From: Pseudomonas iranensis
GTDB taxonomy: Bacteria > Pseudomonadota > Gammaproteobacteria > Pseudomonadales > Pseudomonadaceae
DNA length: 64,000 nt
Assembly: GCF_014268585.2 (NCBI RefSeq)
Contig: NZ_CP077092.1
Span: forward strand, 1,922,001 to 1,986,000
Direction: 5' to 3'
Shown here: one piece after another, positions 56,933-64,000 of the stretch
Layout of the letters: each line of letters opens with the position of its first letter
How positions within the stretch are numbered: the first letter of the stretch is position 1
Notes under the pieces: model-generated
What the model was told of the DNA's origin: nothing
The model's input: the letters and a program-made list of their open reading frames with translations, nothing else
Databases searched by the model: none
Translations under genes and position numbers: made by a program

Positions 56933-57670
56933 ATGTCGTTCATCCAAGCCAATCTGATCCACCTGCTCGCCGCCGTCTGGTTTGTCGTCTGCTGGGGCGG
57001 TTACACCCGTTATGCCACTTGGAAGGCTCGCGATACGGCGTGTCTGGCCAGTGTGTTGCACCTGTACCGCGAGGACTGGATGCGCCGCATGCTGCTGCGT
57101 GACAACCGCATCGCCGATGCCAGCGTGATCGGCAATCTGGAGCGCAACGCCTCGTTCTTCGCGTCCAGCACGTTGATCATCCTCGCCGGTATTCTCACCG
57201 TGCTCGGCGCGTCCGACCGAGCCGTGTCGTTGTTGGCGGATATTCCGATGGTGCAGCAGGCGTCGCAGGGCATGTCGGAGATCAAGTTGCTGTGCCTGGC
57301 ACTGGTGTTCGTCTATGCGTTCTTTACTTTCAGCTGGTGCATGCGCCAATACAACTTCGCTGCGATTCTGGTCGGTTCAGCGCCGATGATCGGCGAGCGC
57401 CAAGTGACCGAGCAGGAACGCAAGGCGTTCGCTTCACGGGCGGCGCGGGTGATTTCGATGGCGGCCAACCAGTTCAACTTCGGCCTGCGTTCTTATTACT
57501 TCGGCATGAGCATGCTGGCGTGGTTCGTCAGCCCGTGGCTGTTCATGATCATGAGCGCGGGCGTGGTGGTGGTTTTGTATCGCCGCGAGTTTCATTCCGA
57601 CGTTCTCGATGTCATGGTCTATACCCCTACAGAGGCGCCCGTCCCTGAGGCAAACAAAGAGGCTGTTTGA
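56933..57670 (+). CDS. DUF599 membrane protein
   Basis: 245 residues from ATG 56933 (AAGGAA upstream). Four membrane segments (about 6-24, 72-90, 115-135 and 185-215). DUF599 features are GGYTRYATWKARDTACLASVLH (read in parts), a segment RNASFFASSTLIILAGILTVLG and NFGLRSYYFGMSMLAWF. Inner-membrane protein of unknown function. The stop overlaps the next gene (TGATG). Confidence 0.85.
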   Translation: MSFIQANLIHLLAAVWFVVCWGGYTRYATWKARDTACLASVLHLYREDWMRRMLLRDNRIADASVIGNLERNASFFASSTLIILAGILTVLGASDRAVSLLADIPMVQQASQGMSEIKLLCLALVFVYAFFTFSWCMRQYNFAAILVGSAPMIGERQVTEQERKAFASRAARVISMAANQFNFGLRSYYFGMSMLAWFVSPWLFMIMSAGVVVVLYRREFHSDVLDVMVYTPTEAPVPEANKEAV

Positions 57671-58071
57671 TGAGTATTCCGTTCTGGTGTGTGTTTATCA
57701 GTGCTTTATTGATCTACGTGGCGCGCATGCCGGTGGCCAAGGCCATGAAAGAGCAGGGCGGGTATGACAATCACTTGCCGCGGCAGCAGCAGGCGCAGTT
57801 GACCGGCTTCGGTGCGAGGGCGCTGGCGGCTCATCAGAACAGCATCGAAGCCTTCATCCTCTTCGCCGTCGGCGTGCTGATGGCGCATACCACGCAAACC
57901 ACGGGTTGGCTGATCGATGCGCTGGCGATCATCTTCGTGATCTCGCGAGTGTTCTATCTGTGGTTCTATCTGGCCGACCTGGCGAAGTTGCGCAGCCTGA
58001 TGTGGCTAGTTGGCTTCATCTGTTCGTTGTTGCTGATGATTAGTCCGACTTTTAGAACCGTGTTGCTCTAA
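57670..58071 (+). CDS. MAPEG family membrane protein
   Basis: 133 residues from ATG 57670, overlapping the DUF599 stop, with GAGG upstream. Four membrane segments and the MAPEG-type cytoplasmic loop (RALAAHQNSIEAFILFAVGVL, RVFYLWFYLADLAKLRSLMW). MAPEG proteins include membrane glutathione transferases and eicosanoid enzymes; the bacterial role is usually unknown. It is co-translated with DUF599. Confidence 0.87.
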   Translation: MSIPFWCVFISALLIYVARMPVAKAMKEQGGYDNHLPRQQQAQLTGFGARALAAHQNSIEAFILFAVGVLMAHTTQTTGWLIDALAIIFVISRVFYLWFYLADLAKLRSLMWLVGFICSLLLMISPTFRTVLL

Positions 58072-58087
58072 CCGGTAAATCGCAGGC

Positions 58088-58120
58088 AAAAGAAAACCCG
58101 CACTTGGCGGGTTTTCTTTC
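58088..58120. terminator. Bidirectional terminator
   Basis: AAAGAAAACCCG and CGGGTTTTCTTT stem (58089-58119) between the convergent MAPEG and lipoprotein genes. Confidence 0.88.
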
Positions 58121-58132
58121 ACACCAGAAAGC

Positions 58133-58369
58133 TTATTGCTTTTTGGCGGCTTCTTCTTGAGCAGCGGCGTTCGATTCAGCCTGAGCTTTGGCAGCTTCGG
58201 CGTTTTCTTTTGCTGCGTCGTTCACTTTATCCTGAGCTTTGTTCATGTCTTGCTGAGCTTGCTCAGCATGTTGGTTGGCATCTTGAGCTTTGTCCTCGGA
58301 TTTTTTATCGCAGGCAGCGAGACCGAGGGAAGCGGTCAACATCAAGGCAATAGCTAAAGTCTTACGCAT
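58133..58369 (-). CDS. Small Ala-rich lipoprotein
   Basis: 78 residues from the ATG at 58369 (AAGGAG upstream; a longer in-frame start adds 23 unlikely residues). Lipoprotein signal with LAAC (Cys at 20), followed by a Lys/Glu/Gln/Ala helix with heptad character (HAEQAQQDMNKAQDKVNDAA) to the end. It resembles small Lpp-like or entericidin-like envelope helices. No specific family is recognised. Confidence 0.8.
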   Translation of the reverse strand: MRKTLAIALMLTASLGLAACDKKSEDKAQDANQHAEQAQQDMNKAQDKVNDAAKENAEAAKAQAESNAAAQEEAAKKQ

Positions 58370-58527
58370 GGGGTGTATCTCCTTATGGAAAATAACTACT
58401 GGCCTTAAGAACTCGGCGCTACGGGTTAAGTTCCTCAATTGTTTCAGATATATAAGTTTGTTTTATCACGGAACTTTTGCCGCTTTTCTCACTACTGGCA
58501 CAAGGCCCAAACGCGAGTAATTATCAC

Positions 58528-59004
58528 ATGGCCGAAAACCCCGTTTTTGAGCGCGCGACGCGCTTTTTATCGGCATTGCGCCACTGTCAGGTCTTGGGTC
58601 TGCAAGTGCACAGTGCTTCCAGTGAAGGGCTGACGGTGATCCTGCCGTACAGCGAAAAAATCGTCGGCAATCCCGAAACCGGAGTCATCCACGGCGGTGC
58701 CATCACTTCATTGATGGATACTGCATGCGGCATGTCGACCCTGTGCGTGCTGCCAGAGTTCGAAGTCTGTCCGACCCTCGATCTGCGTATCGACTACATG
58801 CACGCCGCTGAACCGCACAAAGCGGTGTACGGCTTTGCCCAGTGCTATCGCGTCACCACCGACGTGATCTTTGCCCGTGGTTTTGCCTACCAGGACGATC
58901 CCGAGCAACCGATTGCCCACGTCGTTGGCACATTCATGCGCATGGGCATCGGTCTGAAGGGCAGCAAGGGTTTCGCGGGCGCGATCAAGGGAGCGAGGCA
59001 ATGA
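58528..59004 (+). CDS. PaaI-type hotdog-fold thioesterase, first of a pair
   Basis: 158 residues from ATG 58528 (MAENPVFERATRF). Hotdog motif GNPETGVIHGGAITSLMDTACGMS (about 50-73; HGG with the catalytic Asp at the helix) and LDLRIDYMHAA. It hydrolyses acyl-CoA of unknown type. The stop overlaps the ATG of a second, diverged hotdog gene, suggesting a heteromeric or sequential pair. Confidence 0.85.
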   Translation: MAENPVFERATRFLSALRHCQVLGLQVHSASSEGLTVILPYSEKIVGNPETGVIHGGAITSLMDTACGMSTLCVLPEFEVCPTLDLRIDYMHAAEPHKAVYGFAQCYRVTTDVIFARGFAYQDDPEQPIAHVVGTFMRMGIGLKGSKGFAGAIKGARQ

Positions 59005-59453
59005 GCAACGATCTCAGGGAGCAGCTGCAACAGGCCCATGCACAGGGCGATTACACGCCGCTGCTGGCACTGATTCCTTATGCCGGGCTGATCGGTATCG
59101 AATGTTCGCGGGTCGGCGATGAACTCTTGTTCAAGCTGCCGGCGAACAAGGACAACATTGGTAACCCTTTATTGCCAGCGATCCACGGCGGCGTGATTGC
59201 CGGCTTCATGGAGCTGGCAGCAGCCCTGCATTTGCTGATTTTTACCGGCACGCCGGGTGTGCCGAAGATCATCGATTTTTCCCTCGATTACCTGCGCGCC
59301 GGGCAGTTCCGCGACACTTGGGCCAGGTGTCAGGTCTGCCGTCAGGGCCGTCGCGTCGCTAACGTAGCGGTAACTGCCTGGCAGAGTACCGAGGCCGAAC
59401 CGATCGCCACCGCCCGCGCGCACTTCAAAATTGATGAGCCCTTGAAATCCTGA
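59001..59453 (+). CDS. PaaI-type hotdog-fold thioesterase, second of a pair
   Basis: 150 residues from ATG 59001, overlapping the previous stop. Hotdog motif NPLLPAIHGGVIAGFMELAA (about 53-72) has Glu where the first copy has Asp, and a FSLDYLRAG strand follows. The two proteins share fold and motif but little else, so the duplication is old. Confidence 0.84.
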   Translation: MSNDLREQLQQAHAQGDYTPLLALIPYAGLIGIECSRVGDELLFKLPANKDNIGNPLLPAIHGGVIAGFMELAAALHLLIFTGTPGVPKIIDFSLDYLRAGQFRDTWARCQVCRQGRRVANVAVTAWQSTEAEPIATARAHFKIDEPLKS

Positions 59454-59535
59454 ACAGCGCCCCCAACTCAGATGACAACCCGCCGCAGACCATTTCGGGT
59501 CGCGGCCACTGCCATCTGATTGGAGTTTGATGACC

Positions 59536-61440
59536 ATGAGTGTGGAAACTCAAAAGGAAACCCTGGGCTTCCAGACCGAGGTAAAGCAGCTGCTGCACCT
59601 CATGATCCATTCGCTGTATTCGAATAAGGAAATTTTCCTTCGCGAATTGATCTCGAACGCCTCTGACGCTGTCGACAAGCTGCGCTTCGAAGCCCTGGCC
59701 AAGCCGGAGTTGCTCGAAGGTGGCGCTGACCTGAAAATCCGTGTGAGCTTCGACAAGGACGCCAAGACCGTCACCCTCGAAGACAACGGTATCGGCATGA
59801 ACCGTGACGATGTGATCACCCACCTGGGGACCATCGCCAAATCCGGCACCGCCGACTTCATGAAAAACCTGTCCGGCGATCAGAAGAAAGATTCGCACCT
59901 CATCGGCCAGTTCGGTGTCGGCTTCTACTCGGCCTTCATCGTTGCCGACAAGGTTGATGTTTACAGCCGTCGCGCCGGCACTGCCGCCAGCGAAGGCGTG
60001 CACTGGTCGTCGAAAGGCGAGGGCGAGTTCGAAGTCGCCACCATCGACAAGCCAGAGCGCGGTACCCGCATCGTCCTGCACCTGAAATCCGGCGAAGACG
60101 AATTCGCGGATGGCTGGCGTCTGCGCAACATCATCAAGAAGTACTCCGACCACATCGCTTTGCCGATCGAGCTGCCGAAGGAAGTCACTCCGGCCGAAGG
60201 CGAAGAGGCTCCAGCCGTTGAGTGGGAAACCGTCAACCGTGCCAGCGCCCTGTGGACCCGTCCGCGCACTGAAGTCAAAGACGAGGAATACCAGGAGTTC
60301 TACAAACACATCGCTCACGACTTCGAAAATCCGCTGTCGTGGAGCCACAACAAGGTTGAAGGCAAGCTTGAGTACAGCTCGCTGCTGTACGTGCCGGCCC
60401 GCGCGCCGTTCGACCTGTATCAGCGTGAAGCGCCGAAAGGCCTGAAGCTGTACGTGCAGCGTGTGTTTGTCATGGATCAGGCCGAGTCGTTCCTGCCGCT
60501 GTACCTGCGCTTCATCAAAGGCGTGGTCGATTCCAACGACCTGTCGCTGAACGTGTCGCGTGAAATCCTGCAGAAAGATCCGATCATCGATTCGATGAAA
60601 ACCGCGCTGACCAAGCGTGTGCTCGACATGCTGGAAAAACTGGCGAAGAACGAGCCTGAGCAATACAAAGGCTTCTGGAAAAACTTCGGTCAGGTCATGA
60701 AAGAAGGCCCGGCAGAAGACTTCGCCAACAAAGAGAAAATTGCCGGTCTGCTGCGTTTCGCATCGACCCAGGGCGACGACGGCGAGCAGGTTGTCGGTCT
60801 GGCTGACTACCTGGCCCGCGCCAAGGAAGGTCAGGACAAGATCTACTACCTCACCGGCGAAACCTACGCGCAGGTCAAGAACAGCCCGCACCTGGAAGTC
60901 TTCCGCAAGAAAGGCATCGAAGTGCTGCTGCTGACCGATCGCATCGACGAGTGGCTGATGAGCTACCTCAGCGAATTCGACGGCAAGACGTTTGTCGACG
61001 TGGCGCGCGGTGACCTCGATCTGGGCAACCTGGACTCGGAAGAGGACAAGAAAGCCGCAGAAGAAGTCGCCAAGTCCAAAGAAGGCCTGGTCGAGCGTCT
61101 GAAAACTGCGCTGGGTGATTCCGTGGCTGAAGTCCGCGTATCCCATCGTCTGACCGATTCGCCGGCCATTCTGGCCATCGGCGAACAGGACCTGGGCCTG
61201 CAAATGCGCCAGATCCTCGAAGCCAGCGGGCAGAAAGTCCCGGACTCGAAGCCGATTTTCGAATTCAACCCGAGCCACCCGCTGATCGAGAAACTCGATG
61301 GCGAGCAGAGCGAAGAGCGTTTTGGCGACCTGTCGCACATCCTCTTCGATCAGGCCGCCCTGGCGGCGGGCGACAGCTTGAAGGATCCGGCCGCTTACGT
61401 GCGCCGGCTGAACAAGCTGCTGGTTGAACTGTCGGTTTGA
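59536..61440 (+). CDS. htpG: Chaperone HtpG (Hsp90)
   Basis: 634 residues from ATG 59536 ([16 protein letters not shown]). GGAG is ten bases upstream, a better spacing than for ATG 59530. The N-terminal ATPase domain has [26 protein letters not shown] and [17 protein letters not shown]. Middle-domain [10 protein letters not shown] and a C-terminal dimerisation domain follow. Cytosolic ATP-dependent chaperone. Single gene with its own terminator. Confidence 0.97.
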   Translation: MSVETQKETLGFQTEVKQLLHLMIHSLYSNKEIFLRELISNASDAVDKLRFEALAKPELLEGGADLKIRVSFDKDAKTVTLEDNGIGMNRDDVITHLGTIAKSGTADFMKNLSGDQKKDSHLIGQFGVGFYSAFIVADKVDVYSRRAGTAASEGVHWSSKGEGEFEVATIDKPERGTRIVLHLKSGEDEFADGWRLRNIIKKYSDHIALPIELPKEVTPAEGEEAPAVEWETVNRASALWTRPRTEVKDEEYQEFYKHIAHDFENPLSWSHNKVEGKLEYSSLLYVPARAPFDLYQREAPKGLKLYVQRVFVMDQAESFLPLYLRFIKGVVDSNDLSLNVSREILQKDPIIDSMKTALTKRVLDMLEKLAKNEPEQYKGFWKNFGQVMKEGPAEDFANKEKIAGLLRFASTQGDDGEQVVGLADYLARAKEGQDKIYYLTGETYAQVKNSPHLEVFRKKGIEVLLLTDRIDEWLMSYLSEFDGKTFVDVARGDLDLGNLDSEEDKKAAEEVAKSKEGLVERLKTALGDSVAEVRVSHRLTDSPAILAIGEQDLGLQMRQILEASGQKVPDSKPIFEFNPSHPLIEKLDGEQSEERFGDLSHILFDQAALAAGDSLKDPAAYVRRLNKLLVELSV

Positions 61441-61452
61441 TCACGTTGTAGG

Positions 61453-61477
61453 AAAAACCCGCTTCGGCGGGTTTTTT
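61453..61477 (+). terminator. Intrinsic terminator of htpG
   Basis: AAAAACCCGC, TTCG loop, GCGGGTTTTTT, 13 bases after the stop. Confidence 0.92.
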
Positions 61478-61509
61478 CGTTCTGGTGTTTACTCAATCAG
61501 GAGTCAGAA

Positions 61510-62238
61510 ATGAGCCAAGTCACTGTACGTTCCGTGGTCTATCAGATTGACGGCCAGGCCTATGAAGGTCGCCTGGCGTTCGACGCCGAGCATAAGGCTG
61601 CGCGCCCGGGTTTGCTGATGGCGCCGAACTGGATGGGCGTCAGCGCCGGTGCCGAAGACATCGCCAAAGCCGTAGCGGCCAAGGGTTACGTGGTGCTGAT
61701 CGCGGATGTCTACGGCCAGAGCGTGCGTCCGCAGAACGCTGATGAGGCGCTGGCAGCAATGATGCCGCTCAAGGACGACCGCGCGCTGTTGCGCAAACGT
61801 CTGCAAGTGGCTTTCGAGCAGTTGCAGAGCCAGGGCGAAGCGGCGGTCGATACGTCGAAACTGGCGGTGTTCGGTTTCTGCTTCGGTGGTTGCTGTGCGC
61901 TGGACCTGGCTCGCACCGGCGCGCCGGTAAAAGCGGCGGTGTCGTTCCACGGCACGCTGGATTCGCCGAACCCGGCGGATGCGCAGAACATCAAGGGCTC
62001 GGTGCTGGTGCTGCATGGCGCGTCCGATCCATTGGTGCCAAAAGAGCAACTGCCGGCGTTCGAAGAGGAAATGAACGCGGCTAAGGTCGACTGGCAACTG
62101 CTCAGCTACGGCGGCGCGGTGCACTCGTTTACCGATCCGCATGCCAACGTACCGGGCAAGATGATGTACGACGAAAAGACCGCCAAGCGCGCGTTCAAGT
62201 CGATGCATGATCTGCTGGATGAAGTGTTCAACGGTTAA
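61510..62238 (+). CDS. Dienelactone hydrolase family protein
   Basis: 242 residues with AGGAG before ATG 61510. Alpha/beta-hydrolase with nucleophilic Cys in GFCFGGCCALDLA (about 121-133), Asp in HGASDPLVPKEQL and His in GGAVHSFTDPHAN, the DLH Cys-Asp-His triad. Related enzymes open lactones or act on unknown cyclic esters. No aromatic degradation genes are adjacent, so the substrate is unknown. Confidence 0.9.
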   Translation: MSQVTVRSVVYQIDGQAYEGRLAFDAEHKAARPGLLMAPNWMGVSAGAEDIAKAVAAKGYVVLIADVYGQSVRPQNADEALAAMMPLKDDRALLRKRLQVAFEQLQSQGEAAVDTSKLAVFGFCFGGCCALDLARTGAPVKAAVSFHGTLDSPNPADAQNIKGSVLVLHGASDPLVPKEQLPAFEEEMNAAKVDWQLLSYGGAVHSFTDPHANVPGKMMYDEKTAKRAFKSMHDLLDEVFNG

Positions 62239-62254
62239 AAGCGAAAAGCGAAAA

Positions 62255-62433
62255 ACCCCTCACCCTAGCCCTCTCCCGGAGGGAGAGGGGACTGATTGGG
62301 GGGGGCTCGGGAGTGGCGTCGACCTGAACGTGAATAGGCGAATCCATAATCGCCGAGATTTTTCAGGTCGATGTATAACGCAAGACGCCTCGGTCGGCTC
62401 CCTCTCCCTCTGGGAGAGGGCTGGGGTGAGGGT
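62255..62433. repeat. Inverted repeat of the CCCTCTCCC/GGGAGAGGG family
   Basis: Copies at 62255-62290 and 62398-62433 face each other in the gap between the convergent dienelactone hydrolase and pirin genes. No other terminator is visible there. Confidence 0.87.
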
Positions 62434-62440
62434 AAGCGGC

Positions 62441-63307
62441 CTAGCGCGGTAGTTCGATCCGCTCGATTTCCCCCGGCACCGTCGGCCAATCCTTGGCCGC
62501 CCATTTGCGCCGTGCCTCATCAATCGCCGCCGGATCGCTGGCAACAAAATTCCAGTTGATCCGCCTCGGACCGTCCAGCGCCGCGCCGCCGAACACCACC
62601 GCGTGCACATCGCTTTCGGCAAACAGGCTCATCTCTTCTCCGGCTGGCAACACCACCAGCGCATGCGGCTCGATCGCCTCGCCATTCAATTGCGCATCAC
62701 CGCTCAACACATACACCGCGCGTTCTTCATGCTCGGTGGGAATCAGCAGGGTGGTCGCGGTCTGCATCTTCACTTCCGCATACAACGTAGGAGAAAGCAC
62801 CGGCACCGGCGATTCCAGGCAAAAGCCTGACCCGGCAATCATGCGAATCTGCACGCCAAGGTTATCGCTGAGCGGCAACGTCGCTGCCGGGTGATGACTG
62901 TAATGCCCCGGGCCCTGTTCCTGTGCCTTGGGCGAGGCCAGCCAGACTTGCAGGCCGTGCAGGGTGAAGGTCTCGGCGAGCAGTGGCGCTGGCGTACGCT
63001 CGACGTGGGCGATGGCGCTGCCGGCGGTCATCCAGCTGACATCGCCGGCACCGACCACTTGATCGGAGCCCAGACTGTCCTTGTGCTGCAATTGCCCTTC
63101 GAACAGATAGGTAAGTGTCGACAGGCCAATGTGCGGATGCTGTCGGATGTCCATACCTTTGCCCGTCGGATAAATCGTTTCGAGCATGTGGTCGAAAAAC
63201 ACGAAAGGCCCGACGTTGCGGCATTTGGCTGACGGCAGCGGGCGCAGAATCGGCTGGCCTTCGACGTCTTCGGCGCGCGGGCGGATGATCAGGAGTGGCG
63301 TGTCCAT
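62441..63307 (-). CDS. Pirin family protein
   Basis: 288 residues forming a bicupin. The N-terminal cupin holds metal-binding residues in FFDHM and HPHIGLSTLTYLFEG plus a HKDSLGSDQVVGAGDVSWMTAG segment (about 55-95) with the fourth ligand in SAIAHVER. Some bacterial pirins have quercetin dioxygenase activity. The C-terminal cupin is diverged. Single gene; role here unknown. Confidence 0.9.
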   Translation of the reverse strand: MDTPLLIIRPRAEDVEGQPILRPLPSAKCRNVGPFVFFDHMLETIYPTGKGMDIRQHPHIGLSTLTYLFEGQLQHKDSLGSDQVVGAGDVSWMTAGSAIAHVERTPAPLLAETFTLHGLQVWLASPKAQEQGPGHYSHHPAATLPLSDNLGVQIRMIAGSGFCLESPVPVLSPTLYAEVKMQTATTLLIPTEHEERAVYVLSGDAQLNGEAIEPHALVVLPAGEEMSLFAESDVHAVVFGGAALDGPRRINWNFVASDPAAIDEARRKWAAKDWPTVPGEIERIELPR

Positions 63308-63368
63308 GGTGCATTCCAGGCTGAGCGGGTGATGCCAGAAGCATAACCCGCCGCTGGCATCAGGAGGA

Positions 63369-63785
63369 TTATTGGCTGTCGAAGCCTTGTGGTGCGTGAG
63401 TTTCGATGCTGACTTCGCTGGTGGTCATCAATTTGTGAATCGGGCAGCGATCGGCCACACGCAGCAGTTCCTCGCGCTGGGCGTCAGTCAGCACGCCTTT
63501 GAGCGTCAGGGTGACATGCAGGGCGTATTTGCCTTTCTGTTCCTGGCTGTTGTCGCGCTTTACCTCGACTCCTACGCCGGTCAGCGGGATGTCTTTTTTC
63601 TTCGCATACATTTTCACAGTCAGCGCTTTGCAGGCGCCCAGCGCAGCGTCGAAGTAATCGTGTGGCTCTGGCGCGGTGCCTTCACCCCCGGCGGTTTTCG
63701 GTACATCGGCAAACAATTCGTGGTCGTCGATCTGGACGGTGTGACGAAAACCTTCGGCGGAGACGGTATTGACGGTAACAGTCAT
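63369..63785 (-). CDS. OsmC family peroxidase-like protein
   Basis: 138 residues from the ATG at 63785 (GAGG upstream). OsmC/Ohr fold with the two conserved cysteines in LGACKALTVKMYA (about 51-63) and ADRCPIHKLM (about 112-121). These thiol proteins reduce organic hydroperoxides. It belongs to the YhfA/OsmC-like subgroup rather than Ohr by its short length and motif; that subgroup call is tentative. Confidence 0.86.
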   Translation of the reverse strand: MTVTVNTVSAEGFRHTVQIDDHELFADVPKTAGGEGTAPEPHDYFDAALGACKALTVKMYAKKKDIPLTGVGVEVKRDNSQEQKGKYALHVTLTLKGVLTDAQREELLRVADRCPIHKLMTTSEVSIETHAPQGFDSQ

Positions 63786-63938
63786 GGAAACCTCACAGGC
63801 GGCAGGAAAAATCGTTCGATCAAAGCAGACCTTGCAGTTATAAAGCATTCCCGGCAGTGGGCGTTCCGCTTTTCCGCAGGGATGAACCCTTGTCGTTCGG
63901 GCGCGGTCTAGGCTATGCCCATCTGCCGGAGATTACTT

Positions 63939-64000
63939 GTGTCCTTGTCTCGTCTGAGTCTTGCCTGTCTGCTGCTGTTCGCTGGCAGCGCCAGTGCCCG
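63939..64000 (+). CDS. Start of an exported protein, cut by the window end
   Basis: GTG 63939 has GGAGA seven bases upstream and opens a frame that reads as a signal peptide (MSLSRLSLACLLLFAGSASA) up to the edge. The mature protein lies outside the window, so no function can be named. Confidence 0.55.
   Translation, partial: MSLSRLSLACLLLFAGSASA

Overview
The window is chromosomal DNA of a fluorescent Pseudomonas (P. fluorescens group). Three things point there: gene order (parC-parP-cheW-DUF2802-FlhB-like-FliK-like-ccmABCDEFGHI; gcl-hyi-glxR-ttuD-pykF; gltA divergent from sdhCDAB-sucAB-lpdG-sucCD; betX-yjcH-actP), high GC with many long antisense open frames, and dense Pseudomonas intergenic repeats of the kinds GTGGGAGCGAGCCTGCTCGC, GGGAGCTGGCTTGCCAGC and CCCTCTCCC/GGGAGAGGG. 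No rRNA, tRNA, CRISPR array, prophage or insertion sequence was seen. The only transposase-like gene is a REP-associated tyrosine transposase (RAYT). Species assignment is inference.

Layout. 1-2155: end of the flagellar/chemotaxis locus (ParA-like end, ParP, CheW, DUF2802). 2160-8500: an AT-richer accessory island set between DUF2802 and the FlhB-like gene. It holds two tandem secreted two-domain halovibrin-like proteins (+) facing an Ig-like repeat protein and its short paralogue (-). The two units converge on a shared terminator, and each is preceded by the same perfect palindrome ACTGTCAGATCTGACAGT, which has the format of a LuxR-type quorum-sensing box. An almost identical hairpin element lies at each edge of the island. 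8505-17569: FlhB-like and FliK-like genes, then the full cytochrome c maturation operon, including a 58-residue CcmD. 17595-23105: a small lipoprotein, a hicAB toxin-antitoxin pair, an MFS transporter, a sulfate-binding protein, a K+ channel-like protein with a zinc ribbon, and a urea transporter.

23251-30608: the glyoxylate-to-glycerate pathway (gcl, hyi, glxR, ttuD, pyk) on the minus strand and a divergent GlcG/HbpS-like gene. Two TTGTATACAA palindromes lie in the divergent region, and a different repeat family fills each gap of the operon. 30820-40935: RAYT, a TetR regulator, DUF808, an MlaA-like protein coupled to an alpha/beta hydrolase, a membrane GH17 protein, the orphan betaine-binding protein BetX, and the acetate permease pair yjcH-actP.

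40936-41976 is non-coding and dominated by an element with two imperfect inverted arms of about 257 bases. 41977-54990 is the TCA block: citrate synthase diverges from succinate dehydrogenase, followed by 2-oxoglutarate dehydrogenase and succinyl-CoA synthetase. Near-consensus sigma70 promoters can be read for both directions. 55352-64000: BrnQ, DUF599, MAPEG, a small lipoprotein, two overlapping hotdog thioesterases, HtpG, a dienelactone hydrolase-like protein, pirin, OsmC, and the start of an exported protein cut by the window edge.

The best candidate for something undescribed is the 2.2-8.4 kb island: duplicated secreted halovibrin-like proteins and duplicated Ig-repeat proteins in two convergent units under one shared palindromic operator, inside an otherwise conserved motility locus.
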